Shown piece by piece: positions 16,991 to 25,202 of a stretch of DNA of 36,891 bases. Where the stretch lies: assembly GCA_030151365.1 (NCBI GenBank), contig JASLDW010000037.1:1-36891 (forward strand). The letters are read 5' to 3'. The notes under the pieces are model-generated. The model did not search any database. It saw only the letters and a list, made by a program, of their open reading frames with translations, and was not told where the DNA came from. Source of the stretch: Lysobacter sp. Lineage in GTDB: Bacteria > Pseudomonadota > Gammaproteobacteria > Xanthomonadales > Xanthomonadaceae. A program made the translations under genes and the position numbers. How positions within the stretch are numbered: position 1 is the first letter of the stretch; each line of letters begins with the position of its first letter.

Positions 16991-17908
16991 TCAAGCAGCC
17001 AACGCCGCTTCCAGCACCGCCATCCGCACCGCGACGCCGTTGGCGACCTGGCGCAGGATCAGCGACTGCGCGCCGTCGGCGACTTCATCGCTGATCTCGA
17101 CGCCACGATTCATCGGTCCCGGATGCATCACCACCGCATCCGGTTTCGCCAGCTTCATGCGTCCGCTGGTGATGCCGTAATCGCGGTGGTACTCCTCGAG
17201 CGAGGACACCAGACCTTCCTGCATGCGTTCGCGCTGCAGGCGCAGCGTCATCACCACATCGACTCCGGCGATCGCCTTGCCGACGTCGGCCTCCACCGTG
17301 CAACCCTGCAAAGTCTGCGCATCCGGCAACAGCGACTGCGGCGCACACACGCGGATATCCGTCGCGCCCAACGCGCGCAACGCACACAGGTCGCTGCGTG
17401 CCACCCGCGAATGCTTGATGTCGCCAACGATCGCGATCTTCAGCTTCGAGAAATCGCCGCCCTTGGCCTGGCGGATGGTCAGCATGTCGAGCAGGCCCTG
17501 GGTCGGATGCTGGCTGCGGCCGTCGCCGGCGTTGATCAGTTTCGTTCCCGGCCGCACCACTTCGGACAGGCGCGCGACCGCACCGTCCTCGCGATGGCGG
17601 ATGATGAAACCGCGCACGCCCATCGCCTCGATGGTGCGCAGGGTGTCGATGTCGGTCTCGCCCTTGGTGGTCGACGAGGTCGCCGCGTCGAAATTCAGGA
17701 CATCGGCGCCGAGGCGCTGCGCCGCGCGCTGGAAACTCAGGCGGGTGCGCGTCGACGCCTCGAAGAACAACGTGCACACCGCGATTCCGGCCAGTCGTTC
17801 ACGGGCGTCGGCGCCATCGGAAAACTGCTGCGCGCGATCGAGCAGCGCCACGAGATCGCCGCGCGGCATGCCGGCCAGTGTCAGCAGATGTTGTCCAGCC
17901 ATCGTCAC
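16991..17908 (-). CDS. pyrB: Aspartate carbamoyltransferase catalytic subunit
   Basis: 305-residue cytoplasmic enzyme making carbamoyl-aspartate from aspartate and carbamoyl phosphate in pyrimidine synthesis. Seen: FFEASTRTRLSF (48-59) with the carbamoyl-phosphate-binding STRTR, SQHPTQGLLD, and MHPGPMNRGVEI near the C-terminus. The length matches class C/E. coli-type catalytic chains. No pyrI or pyrC-like gene is adjacent. The start is GTG at 17908, giving a 4-base GTGA overlap with ruvX; an ATG at 17902 in frame is the alternative. It is the last gene of yqgE-ruvX-pyrB, an order common in Pseudomonas and xanthomonads. Confidence 0.95.
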   Translation of the reverse strand: MTMAGQHLLTLAGMPRGDLVALLDRAQQFSDGADARERLAGIAVCTLFFEASTRTRLSFQRAAQRLGADVLNFDAATSSTTKGETDIDTLRTIEAMGVRGFIIRHREDGAVARLSEVVRPGTKLINAGDGRSQHPTQGLLDMLTIRQAKGGDFSKLKIAIVGDIKHSRVARSDLCALRALGATDIRVCAPQSLLPDAQTLQGCTVEADVGKAIAGVDVVMTLRLQRERMQEGLVSSLEEYHRDYGITSGRMKLAKPDAVVMHPGPMNRGVEISDEVADGAQSLILRQVANGVAVRMAVLEAALAA

Positions 17909-18366
17909 GTCGCCACTCCAGGAACCGGTACCGCATCATCGGGGGAAGCCAGCCAGCGCTCGACGATGATCGCCGCTGCCATCGCGTCGAGCGCATTGGC
18001 ATCGCGCCGGCGCGATGCGCCAGACGCCCGTCGCGCCGCGAACGCACCCGCGGCTTCGACCGAACTCGAACGTTCATCCATCATCACCACCTCGCGCTTG
18101 CTGCGCGCGGCGATGTCGCGCGCGAACTGCTGCGCGAACTGGCGGATCGGCTGGTCCTCGCCGGCCAGCGTGAGCGGATCGCCCACCACCAGGCCCGCGG
18201 GCATCCATTCGCGGATCAATTTGTCGATCACCTTCCAGTCGATCACGCCGTCGTGGACGTCGACCACCGCGATCGGGCGGGCGCCCCCGCTGAAGGCGCT
18301 GCCGACGGCGACACCGATGCGACGCTTGCCGACATCGAAGCCGAGCACGGTGCCATCGGTCCGCAC
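17905..18366 (-). CDS. ruvX: YqgF/RuvX family nuclease, 16S rRNA processing
   Basis: 153-residue RNase H-like fold protein. In E. coli YqgF takes part in 5'-end maturation of 16S rRNA and was first annotated as a Holliday junction resolvase. Seen: FDVGKRRIGVAVG (10-22) with the first acidic residue Asp11, VVGDPL, VVMMDERSSSVEA with the next acidic pair, and NALDAMAAAIIVE near the C-terminus with the last Asp. The start is GTG at 18366, one base after the yqgE stop. The gene ends in a GTGA overlap with pyrB. Confidence 0.92.
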   Translation of the reverse strand: MRTDGTVLGFDVGKRRIGVAVGSAFSGGARPIAVVDVHDGVIDWKVIDKLIREWMPAGLVVGDPLTLAGEDQPIRQFAQQFARDIAARSKREVVMMDERSSSVEAAGAFAARRASGASRRRDANALDAMAAAIIVERWLASPDDAVPVPGVAT

Positions 18367-18367
18367 G

Positions 18368-18946
18368 TCAGGCGCGGCCGGAATAACCGGCCATCTGGAT
18401 CAGGTCGACACCGAGACGGCCGGCGGCGGCCTGCCAGCGCGATTCCAGCGGCGTGGTGAACAGCAGCTCGTTGTCCGACGGCACGGTGATCCAGCTGTTC
18501 TCGGCGATTTCCTGTTCGAGCTGGCCCGGTCCCCAGCTGGCGCAACCCAGCGCGACCAGCGCGCGCTGCGGTCCGGTGCCCGAGGCCAGCGATTCCAGCA
18601 CGTCGCGCGAGGTGGTCAGCGCCAGGCCGTTGCCGAGCGCGAAACTCGAATCCCAGTCCTGTTCGCCGTCGTGGAGCACGAAACCGCGCTCCGGATGCAC
18701 CGGGCCACCGGCCAAGACGTGGTGCATGCGCAGGATCTCGTCGCCGGTGGTGACCTGAATCTGCTGCAACAACTCGCCCAGCAACATGTCGGAGGGGCGG
18801 TTGACCACGATGCCCATCGCCCCGTTCTGGTCGTGCTGGCAGATCAGGGTGACGGAGCGGGAGAACGTCGGGTCTTCAAGGGCCGGGACCGCCACCAGCA
18901 GCTGGTTGGCCAGCGAATTCGGTCCGGTCGGGATTTCACGGGGCAT
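18368..18946 (-). CDS. yqgE: YqgE/AlgH family protein
   Basis: 192-residue member of the YqgE/AlgH family, a conserved fold of unclear biochemical role; in Pseudomonas the name AlgH comes from an effect on alginate genes. Seen: NSLANQLLVAVPALEDPTFS, GAMGIVVNRP, and GYASWGPGQLEQEI-like text (here GCASWGPGQLEQEI), all family hallmarks. No signal peptide. The ATG at 18946 is preceded by TACAAT 5 nt upstream, so the transcript may be leaderless. It is the first gene of the yqgE-ruvX-pyrB operon. Confidence 0.92.
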   Translation of the reverse strand: MPREIPTGPNSLANQLLVAVPALEDPTFSRSVTLICQHDQNGAMGIVVNRPSDMLLGELLQQIQVTTGDEILRMHHVLAGGPVHPERGFVLHDGEQDWDSSFALGNGLALTTSRDVLESLASGTGPQRALVALGCASWGPGQLEQEIAENSWITVPSDNELLFTTPLESRWQAAAGRLGVDLIQMAGYSGRA

Positions 18947-18951
18947 GGGGC

Positions 18952-18957
18952 ATTGTA
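18952..18957 (-). promoter_or_regulatory. -10-like box for yqgE, leaderless candidate
   Basis: TACAAT on the minus strand (five of six consensus bases), 5 nt before the yqgE ATG. No convincing -35 is seen: the place for one lies inside repeat copy B. If used, the mRNA would begin at or next to the ATG. Confidence 0.45.
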
Positions 18958-18963
18958 GCTTGC

Positions 18964-19088
18964 CGCGCACAGCCGGGTGCGTACCGGGTCTATCTCCGAC
19001 ACGCCGTGAATACATCCATGTAGGCTCGTGCGCACCATCCATGGTGCGCAACGGTCGTCGACAGACCCGGTACGCACCCGACTGCGCG
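18964..19088. repeat. Structured palindromic repeat, copy B
   Basis: Perfect 18-bp outer arms (18974-18991 and 19063-19080, beginning CGGGTGCGTACC on the plus strand), extended by CGCGCA/TGCGCG (18964-18969 and 19083-19088). Inside are a 9-bp hairpin TGCGCACCA/TGGTGCGCA (19029-19037 and 19042-19050) with a loop reading TGGA on the minus strand, and the core shared with copy A (18994-19027, minus strand). It fills nearly all of the space between the pilU stop and the yqgE promoter, so it may terminate pilTU. Confidence 0.88.
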
Positions 19089-19090
19089 AG

Positions 19091-20227
19091 TCAACGCACT
19101 TCGGAGATTTCCACTCCATCCAGCCCTTGCGCCAGCGTGCGTGCGTCGCCGCCCTGGGCCAGCTTGATCTTGAGGCGCACCTCGTTCTGCGAATCGGCGA
19201 AGCGCAGCGCGTCCTCGTAGCTGATGTTGCCGCCCTGGTAGAGCTCGAACAGCGCCTGGTCGAAGGTCTTCATGCCCTGCTGGGTCGAATCCTTCATCAC
19301 TTCCTTCAGCTTGTGGATCTCGCCGTCGCGCAGGTAGTCCTGCACCAGCGGCGTGCCGAGGAGGATTTCCAGCGCGGCGCGGCGGCCCTTGCCGTCGACG
19401 GTCGGGACCAGCTGCTGCGCGACCACGCCCTTGAGGTTCAGCGACAGGTCCATCAGCAACTGGTTGCGGCGTTCTTCCGGGAAGAAGTTGATGATGCGGT
19501 CCATCGCCTGGTTGGCGTTGTTGGCGTGCAGCGTCGCCAGCACCAGATGGCCGGTTTCGGCGAAGGCGATGGCATGGTCCATGCCCTCGCGGGTGCGGAT
19601 CTCGCCGATCATGATCACGTCCGGCGCCTGGCGCAGGGTGTTCTTCAGCGCGTTTTCCCAACTGTCGGTGTCCACGCCGACTTCGCGCTGGGTGATGATG
19701 CAGCCTTCGTGGCGATGCACGAATTCGATCGGGTCCTCGATGGTGATGATGTGGCCCGAGGAATTCTTGTTGCGATAGCCGATCAGCGCCGCCAGCGAGG
19801 TCGACTTGCCGGAGCCCGTCGCGCCGACGAACAGCACGATGCCGCGCTTGGTCATCGCCAGCGTCTTCATCACCGGCGGCAGGTTGAGCTCCTCGATGGT
19901 CGGGATCTTCATCTCGATCCGGCGCAGCACCATGCCGACCTGGTTGCGCTGGTAGAACGCCGACACGCGGAAGCGGCCGACGCCGGCCAGGCCGATCGCG
20001 AAGTTGCACTCGTGGGTCTTCTCGAACTCCTCGCGCTGCATCGGGTTCATCACCGACAGCACCAGGTCGCGGCTTTCCTGCGGGGTCAACGGCTCCTGGC
20101 CGACCGGCTGCAGCTTGCCGGCGACCTTCATCGCCGGGACCATGCCCGCGGTGATGAACAGGTCGGATGCGCGCTGTTGCGCCATCAGGCGGAGGAAATT
20201 GGTCAGGTCGGTCGGAGTGGTGGGCAT
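19091..20227 (-). CDS. pilU: Type IV pilus retraction ATPase PilU
   Basis: 378-residue hexameric cytoplasmic ATPase of the secretion-ATPase family; PilU helps PilT retract type IV pili for twitching motility. Seen: ASDLFITAGMVPAMKV near the N-terminus, Walker A GATGSGKS (135-142), IEDPIEFVHRHE, Walker B region DVIMIGEIRTREGMDHA, and the His box ETGHLVLATLHANN. The C-terminus differs from PilT, lacking AIRNLIRED, and is the longer PilU type. It lies 23 nt downstream of pilT and is probably cotranscribed. Confidence 0.96.
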   Translation of the reverse strand: MPTTPTDLTNFLRLMAQQRASDLFITAGMVPAMKVAGKLQPVGQEPLTPQESRDLVLSVMNPMQREEFEKTHECNFAIGLAGVGRFRVSAFYQRNQVGMVLRRIEMKIPTIEELNLPPVMKTLAMTKRGIVLFVGATGSGKSTSLAALIGYRNKNSSGHIITIEDPIEFVHRHEGCIITQREVGVDTDSWENALKNTLRQAPDVIMIGEIRTREGMDHAIAFAETGHLVLATLHANNANQAMDRIINFFPEERRNQLLMDLSLNLKGVVAQQLVPTVDGKGRRAALEILLGTPLVQDYLRDGEIHKLKEVMKDSTQQGMKTFDQALFELYQGGNISYEDALRFADSQNEVRLKIKLAQGGDARTLAQGLDGVEISEVR

Positions 20228-20250
20228 CGGGGGAGCTCCGGGTGGCTACA

Positions 20251-21288
20251 TCAATCGAAAATCTTCTTGTCCTTCGCGTACTCGCGCGCTTGCGCGCGCG
20301 GCACGATGTTGCGCTTCACCAGGTCCTGCAGGCACTGGTCGAGCGTCTGCATGCCCTGGGCCTGGCCGGTCTGGATCGCCGAATACATCTGCGCCACCTT
20401 GTCCTCGCGGATCAGGTTGCGGATGGCCGGCACGCCGACCATGATCTCGTGCGCGGCGACGCGACCGCCACCGACCTTCTTCAACAGCGATTGCGAGATC
20501 ACCGCGCGCAGCGATTCCGACAGCATCGAACGCACCATCGGCTTTTCGCCGGCCGGGAACACGTCGATCACGCGGTCGATGGTCTTGGCCGCGCTCGAGG
20601 TATGCAGGGTCGCGAACACCAGGTGTCCGGTTTCCGCGGCGGTCAGGGCCAGGCGGATGGTTTCGAGGTCGCGCAACTCGCCGACCAGGATGTAGTCGGG
20701 GTCCTCGCGCAACGCGGAACGCAGCGCCTCGTTGAAGCCGTGGGTGTCGCGGTGGACTTCGCGCTGGTTGATCAGGCACTTCTGCGACTGGTGCACGAAT
20801 TCGATCGGATCCTCGACCGAGAGGATGTGGCCGTATTCGTTCTTGTTGATGTGGTCGACCATCGCCGCCAGCGTCGTCGACTTGCCGGAACCGGTCGGGC
20901 CGGTCACCAGGATCAGGCCCTGCGGCTGCTCGATCAGCTCGCGGAAGATCGGCGGGCAACCCAGCTGGTCCAGGCTCAGCACTTCCGAGGGAATCGTACG
21001 GAAGACGCCGGCCGCGCCGCGGTTCTGGGTGAAGGCGTTGACGCGGAAGCGGGCCAGGCCGGGGATCTCGAACGAGAAGTCGGTCTCGAGGAATTCCTCG
21101 TAGTCGCGGCGCTGCTTGTCCGACATGATGTCGTACATCAGCGCATGCACCTGCTTGTGTTCCAGCGGCGGGATGTTGATGCGGCGCACGTCGCCGTCGA
21201 CGCGGATCATCGGCGGCAGGCCCGCCGACAGATGCAAGTCGGACGCCTTGTTCTTGACCGAAAACGCCAGCAGTTCGGCAATATCCAT
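20251..21288 (-). CDS. pilT: Type IV pilus retraction ATPase PilT
   Basis: 345-residue hexameric motor that depolymerises the pilus. Seen: ASDLHLSAGLPPMIRVDGD, Walker A GPTGSGKS (130-137), VEDPIEFVHQS, Walker B DYILVGELRD, His box ETGHLVFATLHT, and the PilT-specific AIRNLIRED motif near the C-terminus. The start is ATG at 21288, matching the MDI-ELLAFS start and length (344) of Pseudomonas PilT, with GGGGAACGGG just upstream; a GTG at 21300 would add four residues. It is divergent from yggS, an arrangement shared with Pseudomonas. Confidence 0.97.
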   Translation of the reverse strand: MDIAELLAFSVKNKASDLHLSAGLPPMIRVDGDVRRINIPPLEHKQVHALMYDIMSDKQRRDYEEFLETDFSFEIPGLARFRVNAFTQNRGAAGVFRTIPSEVLSLDQLGCPPIFRELIEQPQGLILVTGPTGSGKSTTLAAMVDHINKNEYGHILSVEDPIEFVHQSQKCLINQREVHRDTHGFNEALRSALREDPDYILVGELRDLETIRLALTAAETGHLVFATLHTSSAAKTIDRVIDVFPAGEKPMVRSMLSESLRAVISQSLLKKVGGGRVAAHEIMVGVPAIRNLIREDKVAQMYSAIQTGQAQGMQTLDQCLQDLVKRNIVPRAQAREYAKDKKIFD

Positions 21289-21371
21289 CCCGTTCCCCAC
21301 TCGTTGCGGATGGAGGCACCATGGCGCCCCCGGCTTTCCGGCATGCTACCCCGTCTTGACGAAAACTTCAC

Positions 21372-22049
21372 ATGTCGATCACAGATTCGCATTACCACGA
21401 TGTCCTGGCCCGCCTGCAGGCCGCCGCGACCCGCTTCCGGCGTCCGCCGCCACGCCTGCTGGCCGTGAGCAAGCGCCACCCTGCCGAGGCAATCGCCGCG
21501 CTGCATGCCGCCGGCCAGCGCGCCTTCGGCGAGAACTACGTGCAGGAAGCGCTGGCCAAGCAGACCGACCTCGCCGGGCTGGACATCGAGTGGCACCTGA
21601 TCGGTCATCTCCAGACCAACAAGGCACGCGAGGCTGCCCGGCACTTCGACTGGGTGCAGTCGGTTGACCGGCAACGACTGGTCGATGCGCTTGCCCGCGA
21701 GCGCTCCCCCGACCTTCCGCCGCTGAACCTGCTGGTGCAGGTCAATGTCGATGACGAAGACAGCAAGTCGGGATGCCGGATCGACGAGGCCGGCGAACTC
21801 TGCGCCGCCATCGCCGGTCATCCCAACCTGGCGCTGCGCGGGCTGATGGCGATCCCCGCCCCGCATCCCGATTTCGAACTGCGCCGCGCGGCATTCCGGC
21901 GCATGCGCGAGGTGTTCGATCGCCTCAAGGCCGATCATCCCGGCATGGATACGCTGTCGCTGGGCATGAGCGAGGACGCCGATCTGGCGATCGAGGAAGG
22001 CTCGACGATGGTGCGGATCGGCACCGCGTTGTTCGGCAGGCGCGACTAG
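21372..22049 (+). CDS. yggS: YggS/PROSC family PLP homeostasis protein
   Basis: 225-residue single-domain TIM barrel that binds pyridoxal phosphate and buffers its pool; no enzyme reaction is known. Seen: LLAVSKRHP with the PLP lysine Lys34, FGENYVQEA, WHLIGHLQTNK, and the C-terminal LSLGMSEDADLAIEEGSTMVRIGTALFG signature (read here in parts). First gene of yggS-proC-DUF4426. The upstream gap to pilT (about 83 nt) must hold both promoters; I see only weak matches there. Confidence 0.95.
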   Translation: MSITDSHYHDVLARLQAAATRFRRPPPRLLAVSKRHPAEAIAALHAAGQRAFGENYVQEALAKQTDLAGLDIEWHLIGHLQTNKAREAARHFDWVQSVDRQRLVDALARERSPDLPPLNLLVQVNVDDEDSKSGCRIDEAGELCAAIAGHPNLALRGLMAIPAPHPDFELRRAAFRRMREVFDRLKADHPGMDTLSLGMSEDADLAIEEGSTMVRIGTALFGRRD

Positions 22050-22120
22050 CGGGTCCGCCGCGCCGCGTTCACCGCAAATCGTTCACACTCAGGCATCGCA
22101 AGCGTCGTCCGGGGACCATC

Positions 22121-22957
22121 ATGCCCAACTCCTCCTCCATCCATTCCGTCATCGCCTTCATTGGCGGCGGCAACATGGCGCGCAGCCTGATCGGCGGACT
22201 GATCGCCCACGGCAGCGACCCCGCCTGCATCCACGTCGCCGAACCGGTGGCGGAATTGCGCGAAGCGCTGCAGCGCGACTTCGGCGTCCATGTCCACGAC
22301 AGCGCCGAGGCGGCCGTGGCGGATGCGACGATCTGGGTGCTGGCGACCAAGCCGCAGGTGCTGCGCGAGGTTTGTGCCGGACTCGCGACCGCCGCCGCGA
22401 AACGGCATCCGCTGGTGGTGTCGATCGCCGCCGGCATCACCACCGCACAGCTCGCCCGCTGGTTCGGCACCGCCTTGCCGATCGTGCGCACCATGCCGAA
22501 CACGCCGGCGCTGCTGCGCGCCGGCATCACCGGCCTTTACGCCAATACCGAAGCCTCGAAGGAGCAACGCAGCGAGGCCGATGCGCTGATGCATGCCGCC
22601 GGCCCGACCATCTGGCTGGAAGACGAGTCGTTGATGGATGCGGTCACCGCCGTGTCCGGCAGTGGCCCGGCTTATCTGTTCCTGCTGGCCGAGGCGATGC
22701 AGTCCGCCGCCGAAGCGGAAGGTCTCGCGCCCGGGCAGGCGCGCGTGCTGGTCGCGCAAACGATGTTCGGCGCCGCGCGCATGCTCAACGAAAGCCATGA
22801 AACCGCCGCGGAATTGCGCCGCCGGGTGACGTCGCCCAAGGGCACCACCGAAGCCGCGATCAACACCTTCGAGGCCGGCGGATTCCGTCCCCTGGTGAAG
22901 GACGCCGTCCACGCCGCGCGCATCCGCGGCGCCGAGCTGTCCGCCGCCAACGATTGA
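22121..22957 (+). CDS. proC: Pyrroline-5-carboxylate reductase
   Basis: 278-residue NAD(P)H-dependent enzyme of the last step of proline synthesis. Seen: the Rossmann motif FIGGGNMARSLIGGL (13-27), WVLATKPQ, VRTMPNTPALL, and the ProC signature VSGSGPAYLFLLAEAM with the long C-terminal dimerisation helices. The ATG at 22121 is chosen because it gives a normal N-terminus just before the Rossmann strand. It lies 71 nt after yggS and 9 nt before the lipoprotein gene. Confidence 0.96.
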   Translation: MPNSSSIHSVIAFIGGGNMARSLIGGLIAHGSDPACIHVAEPVAELREALQRDFGVHVHDSAEAAVADATIWVLATKPQVLREVCAGLATAAAKRHPLVVSIAAGITTAQLARWFGTALPIVRTMPNTPALLRAGITGLYANTEASKEQRSEADALMHAAGPTIWLEDESLMDAVTAVSGSGPAYLFLLAEAMQSAAEAEGLAPGQARVLVAQTMFGAARMLNESHETAAELRRRVTSPKGTTEAAINTFEAGGFRPLVKDAVHAARIRGAELSAAND

Positions 22958-22966
22958 GGATTCGAC

Positions 22967-23455
22967 ATGAGCGCACGCCACTTCATCGCTGCCGCCGTGC
23001 TGGCACTGGCATCGTGCAGCAACGACGCGACATCGCCCGGCGCGCAGGCACCGGCGACGACGTCGGCCGGCACCGCCACCAACGCATCCAGCGAAGCGAC
23101 GGTCGACGGCGTGGTGGTGCATGCATCGACGATCGCCAGCAGCGACCTCAACGAGATCAGCGCGCGCCGCTACGGCATCTCGCGCGAAGGCAATGCGTTG
23201 TTCCTGCTGGTGACGGTGCGCGACGCGCACGGCAATGGCGTGCCCGTCGACGCGGTGCAGTTGACCGCGCAGTCGGCGGTGTTGCCGGATGCGCTTGCGC
23301 CGCTGCGGTTGTTGCCGATCACCACCGACGGAATGACGGATTACATCGCGACGGTCGCGGCCAAGCCGCCGGCAAGCGTGCAGTTCAGGATCGACGCCCG
23401 CAAGGGCGGCGCCAACGCGACGATGGCGTTCACGCGCGACCTGTTGCCACGCTGA
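22967..23455 (+). CDS. DUF4426-type lipoprotein
   Basis: 162-residue small exported protein. A short signal peptide ends in a lipobox LASC, so Cys17 should be lipidated. A low-complexity Ala/Thr/Ser stretch follows (about 20-45), then a single compact domain with HASTIASSDLNEISARRYGI and GNALFLLVTVRD, which fits DUF4426; that family often follows yggS-proC in gammaproteobacteria. Function unknown. The TGA stop abuts the stop codon of the gene on the other strand (TGATCA), with no intergenic base. Confidence 0.8.
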   Translation: MSARHFIAAAVLALASCSNDATSPGAQAPATTSAGTATNASSEATVDGVVVHASTIASSDLNEISARRYGISREGNALFLLVTVRDAHGNGVPVDAVQLTAQSAVLPDALAPLRLLPITTDGMTDYIATVAAKPPASVQFRIDARKGGANATMAFTRDLLPR

Positions 23456-24247
23456 TCAACGCAACGACCAGCCCCGGATAATCGCGGCGATATCCGCAAT
23501 TCCATCGGTGAGCGCAGCCGGCCCCGGCTGCAGGATGCGCGGTGACTTCACTTCGTGCAGTTCGCCATCGCGCACCGCGGGAATGTCTTGCCAGCCGGGA
23601 CGGGCCGCGACCTTCTCCGGCCGGAAGCGCTTGCCGCACCAGCTGCCGAGGATGATGTCGGGCGCACGTCGCGCCACTTCCAGCGGATCCTCGAGGATGC
23701 GCTGCTTCGCCAACGGCTCGAGGGCGCGTTCCGGAAAGATGTCGTCGCCGCCCGCGATCGCGACCAGCTCGCTCACCCAGCGGATGCCGCTGATCGGCGG
23801 TTCGTCCCACTCCTCGAAATACACGCGCGGACGCCGTGGCAACTTCGCCGATTGTTCGGCGATCGCATCCAAGCCGTGCCGCAATCCATCTGCATACGTA
23901 TTCGCCTGCGCGGCCATGCCGACCAGCGCTCCAAGGCGGCGGATGTAATCGAGGATGCCGTCGACGCTGCGGTGGTTGGAAATCCACACCTCCACGCCAC
24001 GCCGTACCAGTTCGGCGGCGATGTCGGCCTGGATGTCGGAAAAGCCGATCGCCAGTTCCGGCTGCAGCCTCATGATCTCGTCGATCCTGGCGCTGGTGAA
24101 GGCGCTGACCTTGGGCTTGTCCTTGCGCGCCCGCGGTGGCCGTACCGTAAAGCCGCTGATGCCGACGATGCGATCCTCCGCGCCGAGCGCGTAGAGCACT
24201 TCGGTCGGTTCCTCGGTCAGGCAGACGATGCGGCGCGGCCCGATCAT
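23456..24247 (-). CDS. BtuF-like cobalamin/iron-complex binding protein, no signal peptide
   Basis: 263-residue protein of the helical-backbone metal-receptor (TroA/BtuF) family. Seen: RIVCLTEEPTEVLYALGAEDRIVGISGF at the N-terminus (read in parts), IMRLQPELAIGFSDIQADIAAELVRRGVEVW and LGSWCGKRF. The core looks like BtuF/FhuD-type binding proteins, but the start MIGPRRIVCLTEEP begins inside the first strand with no signal peptide and no room for one, so it is probably cytoplasmic or uses a different route. No permease or ATPase gene is nearby. A cobalamin ligand is family-level inference only. Confidence 0.75.
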   Translation of the reverse strand: MIGPRRIVCLTEEPTEVLYALGAEDRIVGISGFTVRPPRARKDKPKVSAFTSARIDEIMRLQPELAIGFSDIQADIAAELVRRGVEVWISNHRSVDGILDYIRRLGALVGMAAQANTYADGLRHGLDAIAEQSAKLPRRPRVYFEEWDEPPISGIRWVSELVAIAGGDDIFPERALEPLAKQRILEDPLEVARRAPDIILGSWCGKRFRPEKVAARPGWQDIPAVRDGELHEVKSPRILQPGPAALTDGIADIAAIIRGWSLR

Positions 24248-24269
24248 CGCGACGTCACGCTCCGGCGAC

Positions 24270-24866
24270 TCACGGATACAGCTGCTCGCGATGCCAGTCG
24301 CCGCTGCGATCGATCAGGTACACGTCGCGACGATGCAGGCGGTATTCGGCGCCGTACCAGAACTCGAAACGCTCGGGCCGCACGCGGAAGCCGGTCCAAC
24401 GCGGCGGACGCGGCACGTCGCGGCCGGCGAATTCCGCCTGCGCCTGGTCGAAGCGCTCCTCGAACTCCGCGCGATCGGCCAGCGGCTGCGACTGCCGCGA
24501 CGCCCACGCGCCGATCTGGCTGTCGCGCGGGCGACTGGCGAAATAGGCATCGGCCTGGTCATCGCCCACCAGTTCGACCGCGCCCTCGATGCGCACCTGC
24601 ACGGCATTGCGGACGCGCGGCCAGAAGAACAGCAGGGCCGCGTGCGGATTGGCCTGCAACTCCAGGCCCTTGCGGCCATCAAGGTGGGTATAGAAGACGA
24701 AGCCGCGCGCATCGTGCGCCTTCAGCAACACCATCCGCAGCGACGGCCGGCCATCCAGGGTGGAGGTGGCGACGGCCATCGCGGTGGGATCGGGCTCGCC
24801 CGCCGCGCCGGCTTCGGCGAACAGGCGATCGAAGGTGGCGAGCGCTTCGGCATGGAGGTCGTTCAT
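24270..24866 (-). CDS. pdxH: Pyridoxamine/pyridoxine 5'-phosphate oxidase
   Basis: 198-residue FMN enzyme that oxidises PNP or PMP to PLP. Seen: AMAVATSTLDGRPSLRMVLLK (read in parts), GFVFYTHLDGRKGLEL with FMN contacts, ALLFFWP, the RPRDSQIGAWAS segment, and the C-terminal RVRPERFEFWYGAEYRLHRR typical of PdxH. E. coli PdxH is 218 residues; the short N-terminus is within the family range. The ATG at 24866 has CACAAT 6 nt upstream and no Shine-Dalgarno purine run, so it may be leaderless. It lies 38 nt downstream of dodecin. Confidence 0.95.
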   Translation of the reverse strand: MNDLHAEALATFDRLFAEAGAAGEPDPTAMAVATSTLDGRPSLRMVLLKAHDARGFVFYTHLDGRKGLELQANPHAALLFFWPRVRNAVQVRIEGAVELVGDDQADAYFASRPRDSQIGAWASRQSQPLADRAEFEERFDQAQAEFAGRDVPRPPRWTGFRVRPERFEFWYGAEYRLHRRDVYLIDRSGDWHREQLYP

Positions 24867-24872
24867 GACCCC

Positions 24873-24878
24873 ATTGTG
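24873..24878 (-). promoter_or_regulatory. -10-like box for pdxH, leaderless candidate
   Basis: CACAAT on the minus strand, 6 nt before the pdxH ATG. It matches four of six -10 consensus bases, and no clear -35 is seen. It is the weakest member of the series described in the findings. Confidence 0.3.
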
Positions 24879-24904
24879 CAACAGGACGCGCTCGAACCCC
24901 GTGC

Positions 24905-25108
24905 TCAGTCGACGATGAAACTGATCTTCATGTTGACCCGCCACTCGGCCACGCTGCCGTTGGGCTTGGTCACGACCTTGATCTCGTTCACCCATGCGCC
25001 CTGGATGTTCTTGACGGTCTTGGCGGTCTTGGTCAGTCCGGACTGGACGGCATCCTCGATGCCTTTCTTGGACGCGGAATTGATCTCGATGACCTTGGCG
25101 ATGCTCAT
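24905..25108 (-). CDS. Dodecin family flavin-binding protein
   Basis: 67-residue protein, the normal size of dodecins, which form hollow dodecamers that store or buffer flavins. Seen: the AKVIEINSASKKGIEDAVQSG opening (read in parts) and the final strands VVTKPNGSVAEWRVNMKISF. The start is ATG at 25108, with GGAG 7 nt before it; an earlier in-frame start would add 16 unrelated residues. It is divergent from aroK and lies just upstream of pdxH, an FMN enzyme, on the same strand. Confidence 0.93.
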   Translation of the reverse strand: MSIAKVIEINSASKKGIEDAVQSGLTKTAKTVKNIQGAWVNEIKVVTKPNGSVAEWRVNMKISFIVD

Positions 25109-25190
25109 GCGTGGCTCCGGGCTGGTGGATGGAAGCGGACCCAGAACGTAGTGCATGGATTGTTAGGACGGCGTCGCCGCCCGCGGCTGA

Positions 25191-25196
25191 TAGCAT
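25191..25196 (+). promoter_or_regulatory. -10-like box for aroK, leaderless candidate
   Basis: TAGCAT, 6 nt before the aroK ATG, matching four of six consensus bases. No clear -35 at 16-18 nt. The 25109-25202 gap also has to hold the dodecin promoter on the other strand. Confidence 0.4.
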
Positions 25197-25202
25197 GTCG
25201 CC

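Noticed and set aside
18964..19088. Repeat copy B as part of an insertion sequence or CRISPR
   Set aside because: No transposase frame, target duplications or repeat-spacer periodicity; just two isolated structured copies in the window.
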